A stretch of 64,000 nt of DNA from Cognatilysobacter tabacisoli (GTDB lineage Bacteria; Pseudomonadota; Gammaproteobacteria; Xanthomonadales; Xanthomonadaceae). Made by a program: the position numbers and the translations under genes. Location of the stretch: NCBI RefSeq assembly GCF_003586305.1, contig NZ_QXJI01000004.1, positions 124,001 to 188,000 on the forward strand, read 5' to 3'. Positions 9,113-17,686 of this stretch are shown here, piece by piece. Positions within the stretch are counted from its first letter, which is position 1; each line of letters opens with the position of its first letter. Below the pieces are notes generated by a model, which made no database searches, had not been told where the DNA came from, and was given only the letters and a program-made list of their open reading frames with translations.

Positions 9113-9307
9113 TGCCGCGACGAAGGGCGCCTGGGGGCGCGCCAGCGGCAGAGGAAACCGGGTCGGAACCGGCCACGGACGGCGTCCCCCGTCGCGGGGA
9201 TGGCTCGCCGCGCGCGCGGGTGAACCATGGCGTCGACGGCGCCATCGGGGCGCCGGCCCATGGCCGCCGGCCGCCGCCCTCGCGGCACCGGCGCGAGGAG
9301 GTGTCCG

Positions 9308-9673
9308 ATGGTCCGTTTCCCGGCCGCGTCCGCGGTCGCGCTGGTCGCCGTGGTGCCCGGTCCGCTCTGCGCCCAGGACCTCGCCACCACCGCCGGCAAG
9401 CAGGCCCAGGTGCTGCTCGACAACGAGCGGGTCCGCGTCATCGAGCTCGAGCTGCCGCCCGGCGCGAGCACCGGCGTGCATTCGCACGGCGAGCACCTGG
9501 TCTACTTCCTCGCCGACGCGACCGGTCGCCAGACGCACGCCGACGGCACGCATGCCGTCCGGCAGGTGAAGGCCGGCGAGGTCCAGTGGAACGCTGCAAC
9601 CGTGCACGACACCCGCAACGACGGGGCTTCCCCGTCGCGCACGCTGGTGATCGAACTCAAACCGGCGAAGTAG
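9308..9673 (+). CDS. Secreted cupin-domain protein
   Basis: A 121-residue protein with a signal peptide (about 1-22, ending LCAQD) and a single small cupin barrel. 'LPPGASTGVHSHGEHLVYFLADA' is the first cupin motif with two histidines and a glutamate as likely metal ligands, and 'AGEVQWNAATVHDTRNDG' is the second, with a further histidine. The start follows a GAGGAG ribosome-binding site. The role is unknown; exported single-domain cupins can be isomerases, dioxygenases or binding proteins. Confidence 0.82.
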   Translation: MVRFPAASAVALVAVVPGPLCAQDLATTAGKQAQVLLDNERVRVIELELPPGASTGVHSHGEHLVYFLADATGRQTHADGTHAVRQVKAGEVQWNAATVHDTRNDGASPSRTLVIELKPAK

Positions 9674-9727
9674 CGCGTCGTCGATACTGGCGCCCCGTCG
9701 CGACGCGCGACGCAGCGCCCGCCGCCG

Positions 9728-10714
9728 ATGCCGCCTCCACCGAAAGCGCCCGCGCCGCGTGCGCCGGCCGCCCGCCCCGCGGCGCCGACGCTGCACCCGC
9801 GCAACCGGCACACCGGCCGCTACGACTTCGCGCGGCTGACGGCGGCGCTGCCGGCGCTGGCGCGCTTCGTGCGCCCCGCGCCCGACGGCGACGCAACGAT
9901 CGATTTCGGCGATCCCGACGCGGTGCGCGCGCTGAACCGCGCGCTGCTCGCCGCCGACTACGGCATCGCCCACTGGGACCTGCCGCCGGGCTACCTGTGC
10001 CCGCCGGTGCCGGGGCGCGCCGACTACGTGCACGCGCTGGCCGACCTGCTCGCCGCGTCGAACGGCGGCGTCGCGCCGCGCGGCGCCGCCGTGCGCGTGC
10101 TCGACGTCGGCGTCGGCGCGAACGCGATCTACCCGCTGGTCGGGCACCGCGAATACGGCTGGCGCTTCGTCGGCACCGACATCGATGCGGCGGCGCTGCG
10201 CGTGGCCGACGCGATCGTGCGCGCCAACGGACTGGCCGCTGCGATCGAGCTGCGCCACCAGCCGCGCCGCGATGCGGTGTTCGCCGGCGTGCTGCACGCC
10301 GACGAGCGCTTCGACCTGACGCTGTGCAACCCGCCGTTCCACGCGTCGGCGCGCGCGGCGGCCGAGGGCACCGAGCGCAAGTGGCGCAACCTTGGCCGCG
10401 ACGCCTCCACGCGCGCGCCCGCGCTGAACTTCGGCGGGCAGTCGAACGAGCTGTGGTGCCCCGGCGGCGAGGCGGCGTTCGTCGGCCGGATGATCGACGA
10501 GAGCGCGTCGCGTGGCGCGCAGGTGCGCTGGTTCACCAGCCTGGTGTCGAAGGCTCAGTCCTTGCCGCCGCTGCGCCGCCGCCTGCAGGCAGTCGGCGCG
10601 ATCGAAGTGCACGAGGTCGCGATGGGCCAGGGCAACAAGCGCAGCCGGTTCCTGGCGTGGAGCTTCCTGGACGCCGCGCAGCGCGCGGCGTGGCGCGCGC
10701 TGCGCGACCGGTAG
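9728..10714 (+). CDS. rlmF: 23S rRNA (adenine1618-N6)-methyltransferase RlmF
   Basis: A 328-residue SAM-dependent methyltransferase. The N-terminal '[16 protein letters not shown]' is the RlmF signature, '[16 protein letters not shown]' is the SAM-binding motif I, and '[11 protein letters not shown]' is the N-P-P-F catalytic motif of N6-adenine methyltransferases. RlmF adds a methyl group to A1618 of 23S rRNA. A low-complexity Pro/Ala segment at residues 1-20 precedes the conserved core. Monocistronic and convergent with the response-regulator gene, nine bases away. Confidence 0.95.
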   Translation: MPPPPKAPAPRAPAARPAAPTLHPRNRHTGRYDFARLTAALPALARFVRPAPDGDATIDFGDPDAVRALNRALLAADYGIAHWDLPPGYLCPPVPGRADYVHALADLLAASNGGVAPRGAAVRVLDVGVGANAIYPLVGHREYGWRFVGTDIDAAALRVADAIVRANGLAAAIELRHQPRRDAVFAGVLHADERFDLTLCNPPFHASARAAAEGTERKWRNLGRDASTRAPALNFGGQSNELWCPGGEAAFVGRMIDESASRGAQVRWFTSLVSKAQSLPPLRRRLQAVGAIEVHEVAMGQGNKRSRFLAWSFLDAAQRAAWRALRDR

Positions 10715-10723
10715 CGCGCCGGC

Positions 10724-11413
10724 TTACTCGGACAGGCGATAGCCCATCGACATGACGGTGTGCAGCAGGGTCTTGTCGAAGCCGCGGTCGATGGCGCGAC
10801 GCAGGTTGTACAGGTGGCTGCGCAGCGTGTCGGAGTCGGGCAGGTCGTCGCCCCAGATCTCCTGCTCGATCTCGCGGCGGCTGACCACCCGCGGCGACTC
10901 GCGCATCAGGATCGCCAGCAGCCGCCGGCCGATCGGCGACAGCTCGAGCGTGCGGGTGCCGCGCGTCGCCTGCTGGGAGACCGGGTCGAAGCGCAGGTCG
11001 CCGACCTGCATCACCGGGCGGGCCACCTCGTTGCGCGCGCGGCGGATGATGTTGCGCAGCCGCGCGTCGAGCTCCTGCGTCGCGAACGGCTTGACCAGGT
11101 AGTCGTCGGCGCCGGCGTCCAGGCCGGTGAGCTTGTCCTCGAGCGTGTCGCGCGCGGTCAGCATCAGCACCGGCGTCTGCACGCGGGTCTGGCGCAGGTG
11201 GCGGCAGACCTCGATGCCGTTGAGGCGCGGCAGCTGCACGTCGAGCACGATCGCGTCGTACGTGTTCTCTTCGGTCAGTCGCAGCGCGGACTGGCCGTCG
11301 CTGGCGTAGTCGACCTCGAAGCCGCGGTCCTCGAGATAGGCGCCGACGCTCTCGGCGATCCCGCGGTTGTCCTCCACCAGCAGCACCATTCCGCATCCGG
11401 CCGTGTCGAGCAT
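10724..11413 (-). CDS. Orphan OmpR/PhoB-type response regulator
   Basis: A 229-residue two-component regulator. The receiver domain (about 9-120) has the acidic pair in 'LLVEDN', the phospho-acceptor Asp58 in 'DAIVLDVQLP', and Lys in 'DDYLVKPF'. The winged-helix DNA-binding domain follows (about 130-227, 'LELSPIGRRLLAILMRE', 'DTLRSHLYNLRRAID', 'VMSMGYRLSE'). The ATG at 11413 follows a GGGGGAG ribosome-binding site. No histidine kinase gene is adjacent, so its partner and targets are unknown. Confidence 0.93.
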   Translation of the reverse strand: MLDTAGCGMVLLVEDNRGIAESVGAYLEDRGFEVDYASDGQSALRLTEENTYDAIVLDVQLPRLNGIEVCRHLRQTRVQTPVLMLTARDTLEDKLTGLDAGADDYLVKPFATQELDARLRNIIRRARNEVARPVMQVGDLRFDPVSQQATRGTRTLELSPIGRRLLAILMRESPRVVSRREIEQEIWGDDLPDSDTLRSHLYNLRRAIDRGFDKTLLHTVMSMGYRLSE

Positions 11414-11560
11414 GTCGGTATCTCCCCCAAATCAATGTGGCGGGGATTCTCCCGTTCGGGCTTGTCTACGGGGGGTGAAGCGCGGCGCGCCGCGCGGCCC
11501 GCGCCGACCGCGGTTCAGCGTCCGGCCAGCGTTCGCATTCGCCCTGCGCGGGCGCGGGCA

Positions 11561-12016
11561 TCACAGGCCGTACAGCGCCTGCAGCTCGAACGCGAGCACC
11601 TGCAGCAGCGCGATGTCGTCTTCGCTGGTCGGCACCGGCGCGACGTCGAAATGGCACACGCTGCCGTAGGCGCGACCGGCGTGGTCGACCAGCGGCACGC
11701 CGCAGTACGCGCGCACCGTGGCGCGCTTGGGGTGGTCGTGCAGGCGTGCGTCGAGCAGCGCGTCGGGCGTGTGGAACACCCCGTGGCTATCGCGCACGAA
11801 CACGCAGTACGACGCGGCGATCGGGATGTCGTCGGGGCGCGGCTGGTCGGGGTGTTCGCGGTCGTAGAACTCGACGCTGCGCAGGGTGTCGTCGTCGAAC
11901 CGGTACAGCGAGGTGAAGCGGTGGCCGCTGAGGCCATTGAGGTAGATCAGCGCGTCGCGCACGGCGCCGCGCTCGAGCAGCGCATGCACCTGGGCGATGG
12001 CCTGGTCGTTCGGCAC
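11561..12016 (-). CDS. Single-domain GAF protein
   Basis: A 151-residue protein made of one GAF domain: 'RDALIYLNGLSGHRFTSLYRFDDDTL' opens the fold, and 'VRAYCGVPLVDHAGRAYGSVCHFDVAPV' is the typical central strand pair. The start is a GTG at 12016 behind a GGGAGC ribosome-binding site. GAF domains bind small ligands (cyclic nucleotides, haem, bilins); with no output domain this protein probably acts in trans. It lies downstream of and on the same strand as the DUF6630/hydrolase genes but is not clearly in their operon. Confidence 0.8.
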   Translation of the reverse strand: MPNDQAIAQVHALLERGAVRDALIYLNGLSGHRFTSLYRFDDDTLRSVEFYDREHPDQPRPDDIPIAASYCVFVRDSHGVFHTPDALLDARLHDHPKRATVRAYCGVPLVDHAGRAYGSVCHFDVAPVPTSEDDIALLQVLAFELQALYGL

Positions 12017-12112
12017 CGGAGCGCTCCCGCAACGCGACAGCCGCTGACGGGTGCAACGCGGCGCGCGCGCGGCGACGGCCGGCTGCGCGCACGACCCGGA
12101 CAGGGGATGGCG

Positions 12113-12523
12113 TCAGCCCAGCGGCGTCAGGCCGTGGCGGGCGTCGGCGCAGACGACGGCCTCGTCGGCCGCGCTGGCGGTGGCCACGACGCTGACGCGG
12201 TCGCCGGGCTTCAGCGCGTCCAGTCCCTGCGGGGCCGGCGCCTGGCACAGGTTCCATCGCGCGGGGAACTGCACCTTCACGGTGCCGTGGGCGGCGGTGT
12301 CGACGACGACGACGCCGTTGCCGTCGTACGTCCACGGCGAGAGGTCGACGCTGACGACGCGGCCTTCGAAGCGGACCGGCTGCTCGGCGACCAGCGGCTG
12401 CACCGCGCGGCCGGTCGCGCAGCCGCCGGCGAGCACGGCGGCCGCCAGCAGCAGGACGGGCGCAAGTGCGCGCGCGGCGGAACGATGGAGGCGATCAATG
12501 AGGAGGCGTGGCGTCGGCTGCAT
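12113..12523 (-). CDS. Hypothetical lipoprotein
   Basis: A 136-residue protein with a hydrophobic signal (about 19-34) ending VLAGGC, a plausible though imperfect lipobox with Cys35. The mature part is a small beta domain ('VRFEGRVVSVDLSPWTYDGNGVVVVDTAAHGTVKVQFPARW', 'LKPGDRVSVVATAS') that resembles an OB-type barrel. I do not recognise a named family. Flanked by the GAF gene and the methyltransferase gene on the same strand. Confidence 0.7.
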   Translation of the reverse strand: MQPTPRLLIDRLHRSAARALAPVLLLAAAVLAGGCATGRAVQPLVAEQPVRFEGRVVSVDLSPWTYDGNGVVVVDTAAHGTVKVQFPARWNLCQAPAPQGLDALKPGDRVSVVATASAADEAVVCADARHGLTPLG

Positions 12524-12611
12524 GGGGGGCTCCGGTCGGGAGCCCGATCATCGCAGGCCCGCGTCGCCGCGAGGTGGTCGTGCCGACATGGCCGGCGCGC
12601 GCCGCCCCGGA

Positions 12612-13391
12612 TCAGTCGGTCCGCGCCCGCGCCCGCCAGCGCGGCAGCAGCATCGGCACCTGCCGCTGGTAGTCGCGGTAGGTGTCGCCGAACGTCGCAA
12701 CGAGGTCGCGCTCTTCGAGGAACTTCACCGCGATGACGATGTACGCGGTGGTCGCCAGCGCGAACAGCAGGTGGCCGACGCTCATCGTCGGCGTCGCCCA
12801 GAACGCGATCAGGAAGCCGAGCATGATCGGGTGGCGGACCACGCGGTACGCCGCGCGCACCACGAACGGCTCGTCGCGCGACGGGTGCCCCTGTCCGAGC
12901 CGCCACACCTGGCGCAGGCCGAACAGCTCGAAGTGGTTGATCAGGAACGTGCCGGTCAGCACCAGCAGCCAGCCCAGCGCCGCCACGCCGTGCAGCGCGA
13001 CCCGCGCGACGTCGCCTTCGACGTGCCACAGCGGCTGCGGCAGCGGCTGCCAGAAGCGGAACAGCACGATCAGCGCCACGCTCGACAGCAGGACGTAGGT
13101 GCTGCGCTCGACCGGCGCCGGCACGAACCGCGTCCACCAGCGTTTGAAGCCGGGCCGCGCCATGCCGCTGTGCTGCACCGCGAACAGGCCGAGCAGCGCG
13201 AGGTCGACCGCCAGCGCGGTCGCGAGCGGCGCGGCCGGCCCGCTGTCGATGTGCTTGGGCACGACCAGGCCCATCACGAAGCCGACGGCGTACAGGAACG
13301 TCGCGAGGAACGCCGCGTAGCACAGCGCGCCGTACGCGATGGCGAGCGGGCGCAGCGCGTGCGCGGGATGGGGGTGGGACTGGGCGTGCAT
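12612..13391 (-). CDS. NnrU/MddA-like integral membrane methyltransferase
   Basis: A 259-residue membrane protein with about six hydrophobic helices. The C-terminal part matches the isoprenylcysteine/phospholipid methyltransferase superfamily: 'YRVVRHPIMLGFLIAFWATP' and 'IVIAVKFLEERDLVATFGDTYRDYQRQVPMLLP', where the RHP and E-E-R-D..Y..Y motifs form the SAM site. The nearest named group is methanethiol S-methyltransferase MddA, which makes dimethyl sulfide, but membership cannot be proved here; NnrU-like proteins are the alternative. Start at 13391 (MHAQSHPHPAHA). It lies downstream of the hydrolase-LuxR fusion gene, which might control it. Confidence 0.8.
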   Translation of the reverse strand: MHAQSHPHPAHALRPLAIAYGALCYAAFLATFLYAVGFVMGLVVPKHIDSGPAAPLATALAVDLALLGLFAVQHSGMARPGFKRWWTRFVPAPVERSTYVLLSSVALIVLFRFWQPLPQPLWHVEGDVARVALHGVAALGWLLVLTGTFLINHFELFGLRQVWRLGQGHPSRDEPFVVRAAYRVVRHPIMLGFLIAFWATPTMSVGHLLFALATTAYIVIAVKFLEERDLVATFGDTYRDYQRQVPMLLPRWRARARTD

Positions 13392-13542
13392 GGGGCACCT
13401 CGACGGGGAGTGCGCGCCGGCCCGGCGGGGTCGGGCCGCGTCGGCGGCGACCGCGACGGTGGCGCGTGACGCATCCTCGGCCGCGGCGCCGCCGGCGCCC
13501 ATGGGAAAGCTGTCCCGATTGCTCCCGCTGGCCGGGTGACAC

Positions 13543-13560
13543 CCGGGACATTGGTCCCGG
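13543..13560. promoter_or_regulatory. Inverted repeat between the hydrolase-LuxR gene and the methyltransferase gene
   Basis: CCGGGAC-ATTG-GTCCCGG, perfect 7-bp arms, 17 bases past the stop of the hydrolase-LuxR gene and about 150 bases ahead of the methyltransferase start. It may be a terminator hairpin or, given the size, a LuxR-type binding site. Confidence 0.4.
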
Positions 13561-13576
13561 CCGGTACGCTCCGGCG

Positions 13577-14647
13577 TCAGTCGCCGCGCGGCGACAGCCC
13601 GTGCTGGTGGGCGTAGGCGATCGCCGCCGCGCGGCTGTGCACGCCGAGCTTGTCGTAGAGGTTCGACAGGTGGTTGCGGACGGTCTTCTCGGCGATGCCG
13701 AGCCGGGCGGCGATCTCGGCGTTGCTGGCGCCTTCGCACAGCAGCGCCAGCGCGGCGCGTTCGCGCGGGGTCGCGAGCGCGGCGCCGCCGTCGTCGGCCT
13801 GCGCCCGCGCCTGCCCGGTGAAGTCGAGCAGCACCTGCTGGAACTGCTGCCACGCCGGTTCGTGCTCGAGCAGCACGTGGTTGCGCGATTCCAGCTGCAC
13901 GAAGCTCGCGCCGGGGATGCCGCGCGCGAGCCGCTGGCCCTCGGCGACCGGCACCACCTGGTCGCCGGCGCAGTGCACGACCAGCGTCGGCACCCGCACC
14001 TGCGCGAGCAGCTCGCGCGCGTCGACCTCGCCGCGCGCGCCCATCAGCGCCGCGCCGATCTCCGGGGTGGTGGTGCGGATGCACAGCTCGTTGAACCACT
14101 CCAGCTGCGCCGGCGTGGCGTCCGGCACGAAGCGCGAGGTGAACAGCTGGCGGAACTGCGGGTTGGCCTGGCCCCAGCCGACGCGCATGACCTCGGTGAT
14201 CGCGCGGAACTGCGCCTCCGCGTCCGGCTGGCCGCGCCGGTGCGCGCCGACCACGTAGCCGCCGTACAGCACCAGGTGCGAGACGCGTTCGGGGTGGCGC
14301 ACCGCGTACGCCACCGCGGCCGCGGCGCCCTGGCTGATGCCGATCAGCGCGAAGCGGCGGTCGAGGCGGGCGGCGTCGATAACGCGCTCGAGGTCGTCGA
14401 CCCAGCGCGGGAACGACAGGTCGCCGACCGCGCGGTCGCTGAGGCCGCAGCCGCGCTCGTCGTGGCGGACGTAGTGGAAGTGGCGCGCGAAGAACCGCGT
14501 CCAGTGCCGCCACACCGGGCTTTCCCAGTCGTATTCGAGGTGGGTCAGCCAGTTGGCCGCCTTGACCAGCGGCAGCCCGCGGCCGGCCTCGGCCCAGGCG
14601 ATGCTGACGCCGTCGTCGGAGCGCACGTAGCGGATGCGCTGCAGCAT
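13577..14647 (-). CDS. Alpha/beta-hydrolase fused to a LuxR-type HTH domain
   Basis: A 356-residue fusion. Residues 1-280 are an alpha/beta-hydrolase with a complete apparent catalytic triad: Ser105 in G-I-S-Q-G, Asp229 in 'VVHCAGDQVVPV' and His257 in 'ESRNHVLLE'; 'HDERGCGLSD' is the usual motif before the lid. Residues 290-350 are a LuxR/FixJ helix-turn-helix ('ALATPRERAALALLCEGASNAEIAARLGIAEKTVRNHLSNLYDKLGVHSRAAAIAYA' region). The hydrolase part may act as a ligand sensor or as an enzyme whose activity feeds into transcription. It follows the DUF6630 gene by 25 bases on the same strand, so the two are probably co-transcribed. Similar fusions exist in proteobacteria, mostly uncharacterised. 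Confidence 0.88.
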   Translation of the reverse strand: MLQRIRYVRSDDGVSIAWAEAGRGLPLVKAANWLTHLEYDWESPVWRHWTRFFARHFHYVRHDERGCGLSDRAVGDLSFPRWVDDLERVIDAARLDRRFALIGISQGAAAAVAYAVRHPERVSHLVLYGGYVVGAHRRGQPDAEAQFRAITEVMRVGWGQANPQFRQLFTSRFVPDATPAQLEWFNELCIRTTTPEIGAALMGARGEVDARELLAQVRVPTLVVHCAGDQVVPVAEGQRLARGIPGASFVQLESRNHVLLEHEPAWQQFQQVLLDFTGQARAQADDGGAALATPRERAALALLCEGASNAEIAARLGIAEKTVRNHLSNLYDKLGVHSRAAAIAYAHQHGLSPRGD

Positions 14648-14672
14648 CGGCGGGCTCCGGTCCGGCGCGCGG

Positions 14673-15203
14673 TCAGCCGGCGCCGGGCCGGACGTGGAAG
14701 CCCAGCGCGCCGGCGACGATCGGCAGCGCCTCGTCGTCGCGCTGGTGGGTGATCCACCCGGCGTGGCGGCCGTCGCCGGTTTCCCAGGTCCACAGCGTGT
14801 AGTGGTGCTCGCGCAGCCGGTCGAAGGCCACGTTGATCAGCGTCGGCACCTCGGCGTCGGCCAGCGCGTCGTCGTCGTCGAGCCCCCAGTCGATGCGCAG
14901 GTTGAAGCGCGCGGCGAGCTCGTCGAGCGCGTCGACCAGCCCCTCCGGATCGCCTTCGTCGATGTCGAAGCCGGCCTTCCAGTCGATCGCCCGGCGCAGC
15001 GCGTCGACCGGGTCCTCGTCGCCGGCCAGCGCCTCGCGGCACGCGGCAAACTGCTGCAGCGCGGCGTCCTCGTCGCCGGGATTGACCAGCAGCAGCAGCT
15101 GCCACGCCAGCGCCTCGACGGCGGCCTCCTCGTCGATGTCGGACTCGGGGTCGAACGCGCGCGCGAAGTTGTCGTCGGGGTCGTACTCGGAGTGGCTGCC
15201 CAT
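14673..15203 (-). CDS. DUF6630-like acidic protein
   Basis: A 176-residue, strongly acidic, soluble protein with no signal peptide. I start it at 15203 (MGSHSEYDPDDNF), because the region upstream reads as non-coding. The sequence 'AWQLLLLVNPGDEDAALQQFAACREAL' and the C-terminal 'FDRLREHHYTLWTWETGDGRHAGWITHQRDDEALPIVAGALG' resemble DUF6630 (and the YfhJ/immunity-like 'cannot hold small proteins' type), function unknown. It is first in a probable operon with the hydrolase-LuxR fusion. Confidence 0.75.
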   Translation of the reverse strand: MGSHSEYDPDDNFARAFDPESDIDEEAAVEALAWQLLLLVNPGDEDAALQQFAACREALAGDEDPVDALRRAIDWKAGFDIDEGDPEGLVDALDELAARFNLRIDWGLDDDDALADAEVPTLINVAFDRLREHHYTLWTWETGDGRHAGWITHQRDDEALPIVAGALGFHVRPGAG

Positions 15204-15391
15204 CGTGCGCACCTCGCTGGCCGGGTCACAGGATAGGCCCGGCGCGCGCCGCGGTCTGCACCGCTGGCCGGTCGTTACGAAACGGCAACGCCCGCCCGCG
15301 CACACTGCCCGGCCGCGCGACACCCGGCCGGCCGCCCACCCGCCACGCGGTCGAACCGCACTCGCAACCCCCACGAACGATGGAGACCCGC

Positions 15392-16069
15392 ATGTCCCGG
15401 ATCCTGATGGTGCTGACCTCCCACGACCGGCTCGGCGACACCGGCAAGAAGACCGGCTTCTGGCTGGAGGAGTTCGCCGCGCCGTACTACGCCTTTGTCG
15501 ACGCCGGTGCAAAGGTGACGCTGGCCTCGCCGAAGGGCGGGCAGCCGCCAATCGACCCGGTGAGCGACGCACCCGACGCGCAGACCGACGCGACCCGCCG
15601 GTTCGCCGCCGACCCGGCCGCGCAGCAGGCGCTGGCGAGTACCGCGACGCTCGACGAGGTCCGCGCCGAGGACTTCGACGCGCTGTTCTACCCGGGCGGC
15701 CACGGCCCGCTGTGGGACTTGGCCGAAGACGCCCGCTCGGTCGCGCTGATCGAGCGCTTCAGCGCGCTCGGCAAGCCGGTCGGCGCGGTGTGCCACGCGC
15801 CGGCGGTGCTGCGCCACGCGAAGGGCGGCGACGGCGCGCCGCTGGTCAACGGCCGCGCGGTCACCGGCTTCAGCAACACCGAGGAAGAGGCAGTCCAGCT
15901 GACCGACGTCGTGCCGTTCCTGGTCGAGGACATGCTGGTCGCCAACGGCGGCCAGTACAGTCGATCGGCCGACTGGCAGAGCCACGTGGCCGTCGACGGG
16001 ATGCTGGTGACCGGCCAGAACCCGGCGTCGTCCGAAGCGGCCGCGCACGCGCTGCTGAAGCTGCTGTAG
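15392..16069 (+). CDS. DJ-1/PfpI (Hsp31-like) class I glutamine-amidotransferase-fold protein
   Basis: A 225-residue protein. The start is the ATG at 15392, since the in-frame ATG at 15380 overlaps the GGAGAC ribosome-binding site. 'GFWLEEFAAPYYAFVDAGAKVTLASPKGG' and 'DALFYPGGHGPLWDLAED' supply the conserved acidic residue and oxyanion loop, and 'GAVCHAPAVL' holds the nucleophile cysteine. Proteins of this group act as glyoxalase III or deglycase-like enzymes or as chaperones against carbonyl stress. A second copy lies at 34351-35013. Monocistronic, followed by a hairpin. Confidence 0.9.
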   Translation: MSRILMVLTSHDRLGDTGKKTGFWLEEFAAPYYAFVDAGAKVTLASPKGGQPPIDPVSDAPDAQTDATRRFAADPAAQQALASTATLDEVRAEDFDALFYPGGHGPLWDLAEDARSVALIERFSALGKPVGAVCHAPAVLRHAKGGDGAPLVNGRAVTGFSNTEEEAVQLTDVVPFLVEDMLVANGGQYSRSADWQSHVAVDGMLVTGQNPASSEAAAHALLKLL

Positions 16070-16142
16070 CCGCGCGTGTAGCCGTTCGAAGGCGCCGCGC
16101 CACCGGCGCTGGTGCGGCGGTGGCCGTGGGTGCCGATGCGCA

Positions 16143-16164
16143 GCGGCCCCGTCGCCGGGGCCGC
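16143..16164. terminator. Terminator-like hairpin between convergent genes
   Basis: 8-bp stem GCGGCCCC / GGGGCCGC (loop GTCGCC) between the DJ-1/PfpI gene and the PilZ gene, 5 bases past the latter's stop. Confidence 0.5.
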
Positions 16165-16168
16165 GGGG

Positions 16169-16474
16169 TCAGTGCAGCGCTTCGCGGAACAGCCGGCGGA
16201 CGTCTTCGTCCTGCTCGGGTTCGAACGCCACGCCGATGTGGTCGACCTCCACGCGCGTGACCCGGCAGCGCAGGGTGATCGCGTGGTCGGTGTCGGACAG
16301 GAAGCTCAGCGGCATCACCGCGTCCGGCGTCGGCCGCCAGGTGTCGAGCAGGCCGACGCGCGCGCCCCCGAGCGACAGGTCCAGCGCCATGGCTTCCTGG
16401 CCGTTGGGCAGGAAGGTGACCGGGCGGAAGACTTCCTCGCGCGGGTACTTGCGGATGTCGGTGAGCAGTCCCAT
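16169..16474 (-). CDS. PilZ-domain protein
   Basis: A 101-residue protein comprising one PilZ domain: an N-terminal 'IRKYPREEVFRPV' holds arginines at the place of the RxxxR motif, and 'ALDLSLGGARVGLL' matches the D/NxSxxG motif, so it may bind c-di-GMP. The spacing of the first arginine motif is not exactly canonical. It could act downstream of the GGDEF protein encoded at 7921-9063. A weak CRP/Clp-like site lies 43-58 bases upstream. Confidence 0.85.
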   Translation of the reverse strand: MGLLTDIRKYPREEVFRPVTFLPNGQEAMALDLSLGGARVGLLDTWRPTPDAVMPLSFLSDTDHAITLRCRVTRVEVDHIGVAFEPEQDEDVRRLFREALH

Positions 16475-16516
16475 CGGCAGATCCTAGGCACGACCCCGTC
16501 CGGCCGCGCCTCAAAC

Positions 16517-16532
16517 CGTAACAGACGTCACA
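16517..16532. promoter_or_regulatory. Weak CRP/Clp-like half-conserved site upstream of the PilZ gene
   Basis: On the minus strand TGTGA-N6-TTACG: one perfect CRP half-site and one degenerate half. It lies 43 to 58 bases upstream of the PilZ start codon. Suggestive only. Confidence 0.3.
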
Positions 16533-16634
16533 CTTTTCCGACCAGTGGGCCGGGCCGGGGGACCGGAGGGCGGGGCGGCCCCGCAGCGCCGCCGGGCGCG
16601 CTGCACTGCGGCGAAATGGCGCGCATCGCCGCGC

Positions 16635-17507
16635 TCAGCGCGCGTCGGCCGGCAGCGCAGCCGCCGGGGCGGCGGCCCGCCCGGCCAGCGCCGGACCGGA
16701 CACGTCGGCGTCGGTCCAGCCGCGGTCGAGGTCGATGCCGGTCGTCCACCACTCGTGCGCGGTGATGCGCAGCGGGCCGCGCACGCGCTCGTGGAAGCGC
16801 GTCGGCAGCAGGTACGGGCCGACCTGCCGATAGGCCAGGAACGTCGTGTCGACGTGCGCGCCCTGGGTGGTCTCGAAACCGTTGAGCGTCATGTGCACGC
16901 GGAACAGCCGGGCGGTCTCGGCGTCGATCCACAGCACCACGTCGTCGCTCGCCGCCTCGCCGAACCCGGGCGCCAGCGTCGCGAGCACGCGCCGGTACGT
17001 GCGCCCGCCTTCGCGCGCGTCGGGCAGGCGCACCATCGACGTCGCGCGCTCGGCGACGAAGGTCGGGCCGAAGTGGAACAGCCGGAACGCGTCGTTGGTC
17101 ATTGCCGTGGCGCGCCGCTTCACCGGGTCCGCCTCGGGCACGCCGTTGTAGTGGATCGCCAGCCGGTCGCGCGTGCGCAGCACCTGCTTGCGGCCCCCGG
17201 GGCCGGCGTGCGCGACCGCGTACACGCCGTCGCGCGGGCGGTAGCGCTCCTGAGAGGTGACCCGGAACGCCGCGTCGGTGACCACCGGCTGGATGCGCTG
17301 GATCGCGCGGTACCAGCGGCCGTCGGTCGACAGGTTGATGTCGCCGTCGTATTGCCGCAGGTCGCCGCCGTGCGCGGCCAGCGACTGCGCGAACACCGCG
17401 CGCGCGTCGAGCCCGTCGGCGAAGTCCACGCGTGCCGGCGCGGTCGGGAACGCCGCGCAGCCGCACAGGGCGAGCACGACAGCGAGGGCGAACGTGACCA
17501 GGCGCAT
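16635..17507 (-). CDS. Hypothetical lipoprotein, LolA/LppX-like beta domain possible
   Basis: A 290-residue protein starting at 17507 (MRLVTFALAVVLALCGC). The signal peptide ends in a lipobox A-L-C-G-C with the lipidated Cys at residue 17. The mature part contains repeated strand-like segments such as 'DGDINLSTDGRWYRAIQRIQPVV', 'KQVLRTRDRLAIHYNGVP', 'DDVVLWIDAETARLFRVHMTLNGFETTQG', which recall the outer-membrane lipoprotein-sorting (LolA-like) half-barrel fold seen in many YP-type lipoproteins. No specific function. Divergent from the M29-like gene. Confidence 0.75.
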   Translation of the reverse strand: MRLVTFALAVVLALCGCAAFPTAPARVDFADGLDARAVFAQSLAAHGGDLRQYDGDINLSTDGRWYRAIQRIQPVVTDAAFRVTSQERYRPRDGVYAVAHAGPGGRKQVLRTRDRLAIHYNGVPEADPVKRRATAMTNDAFRLFHFGPTFVAERATSMVRLPDAREGGRTYRRVLATLAPGFGEAASDDVVLWIDAETARLFRVHMTLNGFETTQGAHVDTTFLAYRQVGPYLLPTRFHERVRGPLRITAHEWWTTGIDLDRGWTDADVSGPALAGRAAAPAAALPADAR

Positions 17508-17686
17508 CGGCGTTTCCGCGACGGAATCCCGCACAGCTACGGGCGGCCGCGCGGGGCGGACGCAACCGCGGACTCCGACACAGCGCTCGCTCCCCCGCCA
17601 TCCCCCTTGCGGGTGTGGCCGCGCACCGGCGGCCCGGGCGTTGTCCGGATTGCCGCGGCCACCCCGGGCTGCGAGGGGATCGCGCC

